Positions 6,221 through 14,693 of a DNA stretch of 25,348 nucleotides are shown piece after piece. Made by a program: the position numbers and the translations under genes. The stretch lies in assembly GCA_965658615.1 (NCBI GenBank), contig CBFHSX010000025.1:1-25348 (forward strand), written 5' to 3'. The DNA comes from UBA8337 sp965658615. GTDB lineage: Bacteria > Pseudomonadota > Alphaproteobacteria > RS24. The notes under the pieces were generated by a model, which was not told the DNA's origin, searched no databases, and worked only from the letters and a program-made list of their open reading frames with translations. Each line of letters begins with the position of its first letter. Within the stretch, counting starts at the first letter, position 1.

Positions 6221-7222
6221 ATGACCATTCAAATCGGAGATACGACCCTGGCAAGCCGCGTCTTGCTGGCGCCCATGTCGGGTGTCACGGATTTGGCGTT
6301 TCGCCAAGCCGTCGCTCAGGCCAGCGGTATTCAAGTTGTGTCGGAAATGGTCGCCAGTGAAGATTTGGTGAAGGCGCGACCCGATGTGGTGCTGCGCGCC
6401 GAGGGGGGCGGGCTTGACCCGTTTATTCTACAATTGGTCGGCCATGATCCGCATTGGATGCGCGAAGGCGCCAGGCTGGCCTGTGCTGCCGGTGCCGATA
6501 TTGTCGATATCAATATGGGCTGCCCGTCGCGGCAGGTCACAAGTGGGGCTTCCGGCAAATTGGCCGGCTCGGCTCTGATGCGCGATGAGGCACTGGCGGA
6601 AGCGATCATCGCCGCCACGCTGGCCGGTAGCGACAAGCCGGTAACGCTGAAAATGCGTCTCGGTTGGGATCATGACAGTTTGAACGCGCCGCATCTGGCG
6701 CGCGTCGCGCAGGGGCTGGGTGTGAAGATGATCACTGTGCATGGCCGCACACGCTGTCAGTTTTACAAAGGCCAAGCCGATTGGGCGGCCGTGCGCGCCA
6801 CGGTTGAAGCGGTCGATATTCCGGTCATCGTCAATGGTGATATTGTTGACGGCGCAACGGCCAAGGCGGCTTTGGCGGCCTCGGGTGCGGCCGGTGTGAT
6901 GGTCGGGCGCGCCGCGACAGGACGGCCTTGGCTGCCCGGTCAGATTGAGACTTTTCTGGAGCAGGGCGTTTGGCCTGCCGACCCGACGCCCGAGGTGCAA
7001 TTCGACATTTTCCGCGATTGGTATGCTGCTTGCCTCGATTTATATGGCGACTATTTAGGCTTGCGCGTCGGTCGCAAACATATTGCCGGTTTTATCGAGG
7101 GCTTTTTGGGCGCAGAAGGCGGGCGGCAAAAACGCAGCGATATTTGTCGCCTTGACACACCGCAAGCCGTCATCGAAGCGATGCAGGCCATGTATGAAAC
7201 CGGCGCACAGGAGGCCGCATAA
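6221..7222 (+). CDS. dusB: tRNA-dihydrouridine synthase DusB (NifR3)
   Basis: This 333-residue FMN enzyme reduces uridines in the tRNA D-loop to dihydrouridine. It starts with the FMN-barrel motif LLAPMSGVTDLAFRQ and contains DINMGCPSRQV with catalytic Cys101, GSALM, VTLKMRLGWD, ITVHGRTRCQFYKGQADW, IVNGDI and GVMVGRAATGRPWL, the phosphate-binding end of the barrel. A short helical C-terminal domain follows (LRVGRKHIAGFIEGF). The gene was first named nifR3 because it leads the ntrBC operon in alphaproteobacteria, exactly as here: its stop overlaps the ntrB start as TAATG. Its leader holds competing inverted repeats. Confidence 0.95.
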   Translation: MTIQIGDTTLASRVLLAPMSGVTDLAFRQAVAQASGIQVVSEMVASEDLVKARPDVVLRAEGGGLDPFILQLVGHDPHWMREGARLACAAGADIVDINMGCPSRQVTSGASGKLAGSALMRDEALAEAIIAATLAGSDKPVTLKMRLGWDHDSLNAPHLARVAQGLGVKMITVHGRTRCQFYKGQADWAAVRATVEAVDIPVIVNGDIVDGATAKAALAASGAAGVMVGRAATGRPWLPGQIETFLEQGVWPADPTPEVQFDIFRDWYAACLDLYGDYLGLRVGRKHIAGFIEGFLGAEGGRQKRSDICRLDTPQAVIEAMQAMYETGAQEAA

Positions 7223-8337
7223 TGAACGATATCAGCGAAAAAATAGTGCTCGATGCGCTGCCGCAACCGGTTATCTGCGTCGCGCCGAACCGACATATCA
7301 GCTATGCCAATTTTGCTGCGCAGGAGTTTTTCGGTGCCAGTTCGCGGGTGCTGAAAAAGCAGCAAATCATCCATCTCATGCCGTTTGGCAGCCCGGTGGT
7401 CGGACTGATTGAGCGTTGTCTCGATGATGGTATCCGCTTTAACGAATACGGCATTGACTTGACCTCGCCGCGCACCGGCAGCGACGGCATGGTTGACTTG
7501 CATGTCAGCCCGACCGATTTTGGCAGCGGCGAGCGGCAGGCGCTGATTGTCGTGCAGCCGCGCTCCATCGCGCATCATATTGACCGCCAATTGACGCATC
7601 GCGGCGCGGCGCGTTCTGTCTCGGCCATGTCGGCCATGCTGGCGCATGAGATTAAGAATCCGCTTTCGGGTATTAAAGGCGCGGCGCAATTATTGGAAGG
7701 CGATGCCGAGCCGGAAAATGTTGAGCTGACGCAATTGATTTGCAGCGAGACCGACCGCATTGCCGGTCTGGTCGATCAGTTCGAGCAATTTACCGACACG
7801 CATACCGACCTTGACGCTTCGGTCAATATTCACGCAGTGCTGGGCAATGTGCGCCTGCTGGCGGCGAATGGTTTTGCGGGCCATGTCAAATTTAAAGAGA
7901 ATTATGACCCGTCACTGCCGCCTGTGCAGGGCAATAAGGATTTGCTGACACAAGTGTTTCTCAATCTGGTGAAAAACGCGGCTGAGGCAACCGGCGGCAA
8001 AAAGGCCGAGATCAAGTTGGCCTCGTCTTTCCGCCCCGGTGTGCGCCTGTCTGTGCCGGGCCGCGCCAAGCCGGTCAGCCTGCCCTTGGAGTTCAGCGTC
8101 ATCGATAATGGCATTGGCGTGCCGGAGGATATAAAGCCGCATTTATTCGACCCGTTTGTTACCACAAAAGCCAGCGGCACCGGCCTTGGCCTGGCACTGG
8201 TGGCGAAAATCATCGGTGACCATGGTGGCACGATTGAATGCGAAAGCGAGCCGGGGCGGACCGAATTTTGCGTTCGCCTGCCCATGGTGACGGAAGCGGC
8301 GCGTGCGCCGAAAGCAAATGAGGAGTTGGACGCATGA
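7222..8337 (+). CDS. ntrB: nitrogen regulation sensor histidine kinase NtrB
   Basis: This 371-residue cytosolic kinase/phosphatase controls NtrC in response to nitrogen status, classically through the PII protein. An N-terminal PAS domain (about residues 7-115) is followed by the HisKA helix AMLAHEIKNPLSGIKGAAQLLE with the phospho-acceptor His142, then an ATP-binding domain with NLVKNAAEA (N box), DNGIGVP (G1), DPFVTTKASGTGLGLALV (F and G2). No membrane segment is visible, as expected for NtrB rather than NtrY. A GGAGG ribosome site lies 7 nt before the ATG, and the start overlaps the dusB stop. The 3' end overlaps ntrC by 4 nt. Confidence 0.95.
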   Translation: MNDISEKIVLDALPQPVICVAPNRHISYANFAAQEFFGASSRVLKKQQIIHLMPFGSPVVGLIERCLDDGIRFNEYGIDLTSPRTGSDGMVDLHVSPTDFGSGERQALIVVQPRSIAHHIDRQLTHRGAARSVSAMSAMLAHEIKNPLSGIKGAAQLLEGDAEPENVELTQLICSETDRIAGLVDQFEQFTDTHTDLDASVNIHAVLGNVRLLAANGFAGHVKFKENYDPSLPPVQGNKDLLTQVFLNLVKNAAEATGGKKAEIKLASSFRPGVRLSVPGRAKPVSLPLEFSVIDNGIGVPEDIKPHLFDPFVTTKASGTGLGLALVAKIIGDHGGTIECESEPGRTEFCVRLPMVTEAARAPKANEELDA

Positions 8338-9779
8338 GCAAGGGTACGATTTTAATCGCAGATGATGATCGCGCCATTCGCACGGTGTTATCGCAAGCCC
8401 TGACCCGCGCCGGTTTTGAGGTGCGCGCCGGGGGCACCGCCTCGTCGCTATGGCAATGGGTCAGCAATGGCGAGGGCGATGTGGTGGTCACCGATGTGAT
8501 GATGCCCGACCAAAATGCTTTTGATTTGATACCGCGCATCAAAAAATTGCGTCCTGACTTGCCGATTATCGTTATCAGCGCCAAGAATACGCTGGGTACG
8601 GCGATTACCGCAGCCGAGAAGGGCGCATTTGATTATCTGCCCAAACCGTTCGACCTTGGTGAGCTGACTGATTTGGTGCAGCGCGCCGTTGACCTGCCGC
8701 AACAGGGCAGTCTTCCGAATGTGGAAATCGGCGATGAAGACGGCCTGCCGCTGGTCGGCGGCTCGCCGGCTATGCAGGAGATTTATCGCTCCGTGGCGCG
8801 GTTGACGCAAAATGATCTGTCGGTGTTGATCACCGGCGATAGCGGCACGGGTAAGGAGTTGGTGGCCCGCGCGCTACACGATTTCGGCACGCGCAAACGC
8901 GGTCAATTTGTAGCCTTGAATATGGCGGCCATCCCGCGCGAGCTGATCGAGAGCGAATTATTCGGTCATGAGAAGGGCGCTTTTACCGGTGCCAGCCAAC
9001 GTATGGAAGGCCGTTTCGCGCAAGCTGAGGGCGGCACGCTGTTTCTCGATGAGATTGGCGACATGCCGATGGAGACGCAAACCCGCCTGCTGCGCGTGCT
9101 GCAGGAAGGCGAATATACAACGATTGGCGGGCGTCGGCCGATCAAGACCGATGTGCGTATCATTGCTGCGACGCATCAGGATTTGCGCCGCCTCATTCGC
9201 CAAGGCCTGTTTCGCGAGGATTTATATTTCCGCCTCAATGTGGTGCCCTTGCGCTTGCCGCCTTTGCGCGAGCGGGTCGAGGATATTGAGGATTTGGTGC
9301 GCCATTTCATCGGCCGCGGGGCCGAGGAGGGGCTTGCCGTCAAGAGCTTCGACAATGATGCGCTGGAGGTGATGCGCGCGCATAATTGGCCGGGCAATGT
9401 GCGCGAGTTGGAAAATCTGGTGCGGCGTTTATCGGCGCTGACCGTAGAGGATGTGGTCGGTGCCGAAGCCGTGCGGATGGAATTGCAGGAAAGCAATATG
9501 GAAGGCGGCGCGGCAACACGCGAGGAAACCGGCAGTCTGACCGAGAGTTTGAATTTCCATCTGACCAATTATTTTAAAGGCCATGGCGACGGCCTGCCGC
9601 CCAATGGCCTGTATGATCGCGTCTTGCGCGAGGTGGAGACACCGCTGATCGAACTTAGCCTGGCGGCGACGCGCGGTAATCAAATCAAGGCGGCCGAATT
9701 GCTGGGCCTCAATCGCAATACGCTGCGTAAAAAAATCCAGGAATTGAACATTGAAGTCGTGCGGGCACCGAAAAAATAG
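8334..9779 (+). CDS. ntrC: nitrogen regulation sigma-54 activator NtrC
   Basis: This 481-residue response regulator has three standard parts. The receiver domain (1-120) has ADDD near the N-terminus, phospho-acceptor Asp54 in VVTDVMMP and KPF at 104-106. The AAA+ domain carries GDSGTGKE (168-175, Walker A), GAFTGA (215-220, contact with sigma-54), GGTLFLDE (233-240, Walker B) and LPPLRERVEDI. A Fis-type helix-turn-helix ends the protein (AAELLGLNRNTLRKKIQEL). It activates sigma-54 promoters of nitrogen assimilation genes. ATGA overlap with ntrB implies coupled translation. The ntrY-ntrX pair that commonly follows in alphaproteobacteria is not found here. Confidence 0.96.
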   Translation: MSKGTILIADDDRAIRTVLSQALTRAGFEVRAGGTASSLWQWVSNGEGDVVVTDVMMPDQNAFDLIPRIKKLRPDLPIIVISAKNTLGTAITAAEKGAFDYLPKPFDLGELTDLVQRAVDLPQQGSLPNVEIGDEDGLPLVGGSPAMQEIYRSVARLTQNDLSVLITGDSGTGKELVARALHDFGTRKRGQFVALNMAAIPRELIESELFGHEKGAFTGASQRMEGRFAQAEGGTLFLDEIGDMPMETQTRLLRVLQEGEYTTIGGRRPIKTDVRIIAATHQDLRRLIRQGLFREDLYFRLNVVPLRLPPLRERVEDIEDLVRHFIGRGAEEGLAVKSFDNDALEVMRAHNWPGNVRELENLVRRLSALTVEDVVGAEAVRMELQESNMEGGAATREETGSLTESLNFHLTNYFKGHGDGLPPNGLYDRVLREVETPLIELSLAATRGNQIKAAELLGLNRNTLRKKIQELNIEVVRAPKK

Positions 9780-9842
9780 TTTCGGCTTGTTTTGAGGCGA
9801 ACGTCGATTTACCCTCTGGCAAAATTCTGGAGGAGATAAACC

Positions 9843-10967
9843 ATGGGTAAAGGACCGTTAAGCGGCGTAAAAATCATCGAAATGACAGGTATCGGACCGG
9901 GGCCATATTGCGCCATGTTGCTGTCCGATATGGGGGCAGAGGTGCTGCGCATTGACCGCAAAGGCGGCGCCGGCGGTATCCCGGGTGACCCGCATAGTCG
10001 CGGCCGTCGCTCGCTGGCGTTGGATTTGAAAAAACCCGAAGCTGTAGAAACCATCCTGCGTCTGGTCGAAAAAGCCGATGCGCTGCAAGAAGGCTATCGC
10101 CCGGGCGTCATGGAACGCCTCGGCCTCGGGCCGGATGTCTGCCTTGGTCGCAATGAGAAGCTGGTCTATGGCCGCATGACCGGCTGGGGGCAATATGGCC
10201 CGCTATCGCAAGCAGCCGGCCATGATATTAACTATATTTCCCTGACCGGTGCGCTGGCCGGTATCGGCAAGGATAAGCCGACACCGCCGCTCAATCTGGT
10301 TGGTGATTTTGGCGGCGGTTCGCTTTTCCTTGCGCTGGGTATGGTGTCGGCGCTGCTCTCGGCCAAAAATACCGGCAAGGGCCAAGTGGTGGACGCGGCC
10401 ATGACCGATGGCGCGACCTCGCTCATGGGCATGTTTTACGGCATGCTGGCTTCCGGTTTTTGGCAAAACAAGCCTTATTCAAACATGCTGGATGGCGCGG
10501 CGCATTTCTATGACACGTATGAAACCAGCGACGGCAAATATATCTCGCTCGGGTCCATCGAACCGCAATTTTATGCGCTGCTGCGCGAAAAGGCGGGGCT
10601 GACTGATGCGATTTTTGACAAGCAAAATGACCGCTCAAAATGGCCGGAAATGAAAGCCATGCTTGTAGAGACTTTCAAAACCAAAAGCCGCGAAGAGTGG
10701 TGTGAGATTATGGAAGGCACGGATATTTGTTTCGCGCCGGTGCTGGATATGGAAGAAGCCTATCATCACCCGCATAATCAGGCGCGCGAGACGATTGTCG
10801 ATAAATTCGGCGTCAAACAACCGAATGTCGCGCCGCGTTTCTCCGGCACACCGAGCGAAATCCAAGGGCCAATGCCTGCTGTTGGTGAGCATAATGATGA
10901 AGCTCTGGCCGATTGGGGCTTTAGCGGTGACGAGATTGAAGGGCTGAAATCGGCGGAAGCGATCTAG
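9843..10967 (+). CDS. alpha-methylacyl-CoA racemase-type CaiB/BaiF family protein
   Basis: This 374-residue member of the family III CoA-transferase superfamily begins GVKIIEMTGIGPGPYCAMLLSDMGAEVLRIDRKGG, a typical CoA-binding N-terminus. The residues used by mycobacterial alpha-methylacyl-CoA racemase (MCR) are conserved at nearly the same positions: His127 in AGHDINYISLTGAL, Asp155 in LVGDFGGGSL and Glu240 in LGSIEPQFY. It therefore probably epimerises 2-methylacyl-CoA esters during branched-chain fatty acid or sterol side-chain breakdown, rather than transferring CoA. A strong ribosome site (GGAGGAG) precedes the ATG. It lies 63 nt after ntrC and could have its own promoter, though none is clear. 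Its stop shares a CTAG with the convergent binding-protein gene. Confidence 0.88.
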   Translation: MGKGPLSGVKIIEMTGIGPGPYCAMLLSDMGAEVLRIDRKGGAGGIPGDPHSRGRRSLALDLKKPEAVETILRLVEKADALQEGYRPGVMERLGLGPDVCLGRNEKLVYGRMTGWGQYGPLSQAAGHDINYISLTGALAGIGKDKPTPPLNLVGDFGGGSLFLALGMVSALLSAKNTGKGQVVDAAMTDGATSLMGMFYGMLASGFWQNKPYSNMLDGAAHFYDTYETSDGKYISLGSIEPQFYALLREKAGLTDAIFDKQNDRSKWPEMKAMLVETFKTKSREEWCEIMEGTDICFAPVLDMEEAYHHPHNQARETIVDKFGVKQPNVAPRFSGTPSEIQGPMPAVGEHNDEALADWGFSGDEIEGLKSAEAI

Positions 10968-12733
10968 TTTTCCTGATTGAGCCACCAGCTATCGAGCCGC
11001 GCGCCATAGGCCGCGTGCTCGAATGGCTGCTCGACATAATGCCAATGCGCCACCCATTGATTGGGATTGTGAAACAGCGGCACGAAATAATGCCCGCTCA
11101 TCAGAGCGCGATCCAGCGCCCGCGCAGCCGTTTGAAAATCGGCCGGTGAGGCGGCCTGCGTCAATGCATTGACGGCTCTGTCGATACCGGCGTCTTTAAT
11201 GCCTGCATAATTGCGACAGCCCGGCGTGTCAGCTGCGGCGCTGCCCCAATAATAGGCCTGCTCATTGCCCGGCGAGAGCGAGGCGTAATAATTATAAACC
11301 ACTATGTCGAAGTCGAAATTTTGCAGGCGGCGGTGATATTGGCTGCTATCGACCAGCCGCACTTTAAGCGTAATGCCAAGTCGCGCCAACATGCGCCGCC
11401 AAGATAAGGCAAGGCGTTCATCCTCGCGCTTTTGCACCAGCACTTCCAGTTCCACCGGCGTGCCATTGGCATCGCTCAGGCGATTACCGATCATTTTATA
11501 ACCGGCCTCTTCCAACAGGGTGACGGCTTGGAGACGCAGATTGCGGTCGCGCCCGCTGCCATCGCTGACCGGTGCGGTGTAACCGGCGGCCAGCCTTTCC
11601 GGTGCAATCGGGCTGTCGGCCAAAAGGGCCAATTCAGCCGCGCTGGCGGGTTGACCCATGGCACTGAGATTTGTATTGCCGAAATAGCTCTGTGTGCGGC
11701 GGTAAATATCGCCATAGAGGATTTTATTGGTCCATTCAAAGTCGAAGGCGAGGTCAAGGGCTTCGCGCAGTTTGGCGTTTTTGAGAGTGCTGCGGCGCGT
11801 GTTCAGCACAAAGGCTTTCAGGCCCGACGGTGTGCCCAATTCAATGGTCTTTTTGACAATGCGGCCATCGCTGGCGGCGGGGAATGTGTAACCGGATTGC
11901 CAACGTTGCGGATTGCCTTCAAACCAGACATCCAACTCGCCCGCTTTGAACGCCTCAAAGGCAGTGCTCTCATCGCGGAAATAATCCTCGGTAATGCTGG
12001 TGAAATTATGCCGCCCTTTATTATGCGGCAAGCCCGCGCCCCAATAGCCCTCAACCTTGTTGAATTTCACCTGCGCGCCCGGCGTCAGCTCCACCACCTC
12101 ATAGGGGCCGGAGCCGACCGGCAGGGCAAGCGAAGCGCTTTGAATATCGCGTTCGGCATAAATATGCTGCGGCAGAATAGGCATCAGGCCGATAATCAGC
12201 GGCAATTCACGATCCGGCGGTGAGCCGGCGAAGCGCAGGCTGACCGTGTGGGCATCCGGCGTCTCAACCTTGGCAATCTTGCCATAATAATAACGGTGAT
12301 TGGGGCGGCCTTTTTCTTTCAATAATTGAATCGTAAAAGCGACGTCGGCCGATGTGAGCCGCGTGCCATCGGCAAAGCGCGCTTCTGGGCGCAGCTTAAA
12401 GGTAGCGGCGCTGCGATCCGGCGCGATGGTCAGGCTCTCCGCCAGTAGGCCATAAAGCGCGAAGGGCTCGTCATAATGGCGGTCGAGCAGGCTTTCAAAA
12501 ACGCGTTCACGAATATTGCGTGCGGCATTGCCGCGAATGGAGAACGGGTTAAGGCTGTCAAAGCTGCCGATTTGGCCCTGCCGCAGTGCGCCGCCCTGCA
12601 GCGCATTGGGAGTGGCATAGCTGTAATGCGCAAAATCTTGCGGCAATTGCGGCGCGCCATGCATGGCGACGCCGTGCATTTGCGCCCAAGCCGGGCTGCT
12701 GAGCAGGGTTAGAAGAATGGCAAGCAGACGCAT
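10964..12733 (-). CDS. YejA-like family 5 extracellular solute-binding protein
   Basis: This 589-residue periplasmic protein begins with a signal peptide (MRLLAILLTLLSSPAWA, cleavage before QMHG). The sequences HGAPQLPQDFAHYSYATPNA, GSFDSLNPFSIRG, VFESLLDRHYDEPFALYGLLAES, FKLRPEARFADGTRLTSADV and VGSGPYEV identify an oligopeptide-type binding protein close to YejA, a group linked to microcin C uptake and murein-peptide import. No ABC permease or ATPase genes adjoin it, so it is an orphan binding protein that must work with transporter parts encoded elsewhere. Its ribosome site AAGGG lies inside the end of the acyltransferase gene 2 nt upstream, so it is the last gene of the hspQ operon. The ligand is unknown; peptide is the best guess. 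Confidence 0.9.
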   Translation of the reverse strand: MRLLAILLTLLSSPAWAQMHGVAMHGAPQLPQDFAHYSYATPNALQGGALRQGQIGSFDSLNPFSIRGNAARNIRERVFESLLDRHYDEPFALYGLLAESLTIAPDRSAATFKLRPEARFADGTRLTSADVAFTIQLLKEKGRPNHRYYYGKIAKVETPDAHTVSLRFAGSPPDRELPLIIGLMPILPQHIYAERDIQSASLALPVGSGPYEVVELTPGAQVKFNKVEGYWGAGLPHNKGRHNFTSITEDYFRDESTAFEAFKAGELDVWFEGNPQRWQSGYTFPAASDGRIVKKTIELGTPSGLKAFVLNTRRSTLKNAKLREALDLAFDFEWTNKILYGDIYRRTQSYFGNTNLSAMGQPASAAELALLADSPIAPERLAAGYTAPVSDGSGRDRNLRLQAVTLLEEAGYKMIGNRLSDANGTPVELEVLVQKREDERLALSWRRMLARLGITLKVRLVDSSQYHRRLQNFDFDIVVYNYYASLSPGNEQAYYWGSAAADTPGCRNYAGIKDAGIDRAVNALTQAASPADFQTAARALDRALMSGHYFVPLFHNPNQWVAHWHYVEQPFEHAAYGARLDSWWLNQEN

Positions 12734-12735
12734 GG

Positions 12736-13461
12736 TTAACCCTTTCGAGACGGCGCGATAAGCTGGCGTAGCCAGCTGAGATAAGAATTATTTTTGTGGT
12801 TTAGATAATGCAGATAAGACATTGTTTTATCATATTGTTTTTTATCCTCAAACATGGTTTCGCGGGTGGTGAAGTCGCGCTTTGTATCAAGCTTGCGTAT
12901 CACTTTAGCCGGGTTGCCGGCCGCCACCACATTGGCCGGAATATCGCCCGTCACCACGGAACCGGCCCCAATAACGCTATTCTCGCCAATCTGTGCGCCT
13001 TTGCAAATAATACTGCCATAGCCGACCCATGCATTATCACCGATTCTCACAGCGGCGCGTGGGCCGGGGGTTTCAAGCCGGTTGTAAATGTCGTGCCAAT
13101 CGGCGTCCGAAATATAGACGCGACTGGCAATCATCACATTATCGCCAATCTCAATATGCTTGGCCGAGACCATTTGCAGGCCCGGCGTCAGCAGCGTGTG
13201 ACTGCCGATATCGATACGGCCAAAGCCGCCTTCGCCATCCGACCAAGTGCAGATACGCGACATGTTTCCGCTCGAGGTTTGCATATGCACATTGTCGCCG
13301 AGATGGATATTCGGGCCATAAACCTCGAGGCGCTGCGGGCCGATAATCTCCAGCCCGCTGCCGACGCTGTCAAATTGCGGCACAAGGCGCCATTTTGTGT
13401 AGAGGCGGCGGCAGAGATTGATCAGCAAGCGTATCGTATAGGGCTTATTGTCACGACGCAT
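12736..13461 (-). CDS. hexapeptide-repeat (left-handed beta-helix) acyltransferase
   Basis: A protein of about 241 residues whose middle part is a left-handed parallel beta-helix built of hexapeptide repeats, for example LEVYGPNIHLGDNVHM, IDIGSHTLLTPG, IEIGDNVMIASRVYISD, VRIGDNAWVGYGSIICKGAQIGENSVIGAGSVVTGDIPANVVAAGNPAKVI. This is the WbbJ/maltose O-acetyltransferase type; His in DADWHDIYN may be catalytic. The acceptor is unknown, with surface sugars or lipopolysaccharide being usual in this family. The open frame extends upstream to 13629, but that part overlaps the preceding gene. I choose the ATG at 13461 (MRRDNKPY, 11-nt overlap with the stop of the papain-like gene); ATGs at 13479 and 13488 remain possible. 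Confidence 0.85.
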   Translation of the reverse strand: MRRDNKPYTIRLLINLCRRLYTKWRLVPQFDSVGSGLEIIGPQRLEVYGPNIHLGDNVHMQTSSGNMSRICTWSDGEGGFGRIDIGSHTLLTPGLQMVSAKHIEIGDNVMIASRVYISDADWHDIYNRLETPGPRAAVRIGDNAWVGYGSIICKGAQIGENSVIGAGSVVTGDIPANVVAAGNPAKVIRKLDTKRDFTTRETMFEDKKQYDKTMSYLHYLNHKNNSYLSWLRQLIAPSRKG

Positions 13462-14221
13462 GCGCTTCGCTTTCGTCATCAGCGCCATGGTTGCGCCATT
13501 CAAAGCTTTTATAATCCGGCCGTTTTTCAATGGTGGGCTTAATGATGGCGAAATAGGGCGACAGGTCAAAATCGCGCGGCGTGAATAAGGAATGGTGGCG
13601 GATATGCATAACCTCGCGCTGATTTTCACGCGTCACATCGGGCAGGATCGGGTAGCCGACCGATTGAAAAGCGCGCGCAATCAGGGTTGAGCAAATCGCC
13701 TGTGTCGGCTCGCCACTGCCCAGCGCCAGCATTTTGCGCCGCCAGCTTGTCGGCACGGGCGGCTGCGGCAGCAAATAGCGCGCCAGATCAATGACATTTT
13801 TGACGTCATAGCTGTGCCCCAGCGAGTCGATAATATAGGCCGACACGGCGGCGCGGTCATCGCCGTTAATCAGGGCCGGGCGGCAAATGCGCGTATTATA
13901 GCCGAGATATTTGGTCAGTGAGGCGGCGATGACGCCCTCGCTCAAATCTGCCTCGACCAGTGCCGCCGCGTGGCCGTGCTTGTCTTTCAGACCGGCTTCG
14001 CGCCCGACATAATAGGCCGCATGCGACCAGGTCGATTGGGTGAGGTATTTAATCGCCGATGAAACGCGCTGATTGCCCTCGACCAGCAGGATATCGCCCG
14101 GTTGCAAATTGGCCTCCAGCTCGGCCAGCGGCAGAAATTGATAGGAGCGATAATTGAGGATCGGCTTTTCGAGATAACGGATAATAATCCGTCCGAAAAA
14201 GCGCAGAAAAGGTTTAATCAT
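13451..14221 (-). CDS. YiiX-like permuted papain-fold hydrolase
   Basis: This 256-residue protein shows the circularly permuted NlpC/P60-papain order, with His before Cys. PGDILLVEGNQRVSSAIKYL leads to STWSHAAYYVG with His67, then AAALVEAD with Glu90, and QAICSTLIARAFQSVGYPI with Cys177 at the start of the second half. Relatives include YiiX and YebB; family members are predicted thiol peptidases, amidases or acyltransferases, and some act on lipids or peptidoglycan. No signal peptide is evident; the N-terminus (MIKPFLRFFGRIIIRYLEK) is an amphipathic, basic stretch that could associate with the membrane. It starts 11 nt after hspQ and overlaps the acyltransferase, so it is operonic with both. 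The substrate is unknown. Confidence 0.82.
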   Translation of the reverse strand: MIKPFLRFFGRIIIRYLEKPILNYRSYQFLPLAELEANLQPGDILLVEGNQRVSSAIKYLTQSTWSHAAYYVGREAGLKDKHGHAAALVEADLSEGVIAASLTKYLGYNTRICRPALINGDDRAAVSAYIIDSLGHSYDVKNVIDLARYLLPQPPVPTSWRRKMLALGSGEPTQAICSTLIARAFQSVGYPILPDVTRENQREVMHIRHHSLFTPRDFDLSPYFAIIKPTIEKRPDYKSFEWRNHGADDESEAHAS

Positions 14222-14232
14222 CGGCTTGCTCG

Positions 14233-14562
14233 CTAATGGGTGTTGTTCACCCTTACGGCGTAACGTGCGCCGTCAAACGCGTCAAAGATTTCTTCGACTT
14301 GCGGGTGCCGCACCGGTTGCTCGCTATTGTCGGGCAGCAGGTTTTGCTCCGACACATAGGCGATATATTCGGTCTCTTCGTTTTCGGCAAGCAGGTGATA
14401 AAAGGGCTGGTCTTTGCGCGGACGCACCTCAGCCGGAATGGATTGCCACCATTCTTCCGTATTGGAAAATACCGGATCGACGTCAAAAATGACGCCGCGA
14501 AAGGGGAAAAAGCGGTGTTTAACAACATCACCGATTTGAAACTTTGCCTGTTTTTCTTGCAT
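14233..14562 (-). CDS. hspQ: heat shock protein HspQ (YccV-like)
   Basis: This protein of about 109 residues matches the YccV/hemimethylated DNA-binding family: FQIGDVVKHRFFPFRGVIFDVDP, EEWWQSIP, RPRKDQPFYHLLAENEETEYIAYVSEQNLLPD. In Enterobacteria HspQ is induced by heat shock, affects stability of mutant DnaA and enhances substrate degradation by the Lon protease. The ATG at 14562 is chosen because GGAG lies 5 nt upstream; an ATG at 14577 is in frame but would place that GGAG inside the gene. A promoter-like pair lies upstream on the minus strand. It leads the operon with the papain-like, acyltransferase and YejA-like genes. Confidence 0.92.
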   Translation of the reverse strand: MQEKQAKFQIGDVVKHRFFPFRGVIFDVDPVFSNTEEWWQSIPAEVRPRKDQPFYHLLAENEETEYIAYVSEQNLLPDNSEQPVRHPQVEEIFDAFDGARYAVRVNNTH

Positions 14563-14596
14563 GACCACTCCGTTCACTTTTCCTTGCGGTCCCGTT

Positions 14597-14624
14597 TATT
14601 TAAGCCTCTTCATGATAATACCAA
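14597..14624 (-). promoter_or_regulatory. candidate hspQ promoter
   Basis: On the minus strand TTGGTA (14624-14619, preceded by C to give CTTGG) and TAAATA (14602-14597) are separated by 16 nt, about 35 nt before the hspQ start. The spacing fits sigma-70 or the heat-shock sigma RpoH, whose -35 core is CTTG. The match is partial. The same 131-bp divergent gap must also hold the promoter of the plus-strand reductase, for which TATAAC near 14650 is a possible -10 without a good -35. Confidence 0.35.
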
Positions 14625-14693
14625 GAGCTTGCTTTTCACTTAACTATCTATAACTTTGCATCCCAATGAGTGTTTAGCAACCGGAGACCTTTT

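Noticed and set aside
9780..9842. Possible sigma-54 promoter between ntrC and the racemase gene
   Set aside because: GGCA is present but the downstream GC element at the fixed spacing is missing; only a strong ribosome site is supported.
11432..12223. 263-codon plus-strand open frame
   Set aside because: It lies entirely opposite the YejA-like binding protein, which has a signal peptide and conserved blocks.
13489..13629. N-terminal extension of the acyltransferase frame
   Set aside because: It is the out-of-frame shadow of the papain-like gene's 3' part; the family sequence starts later.
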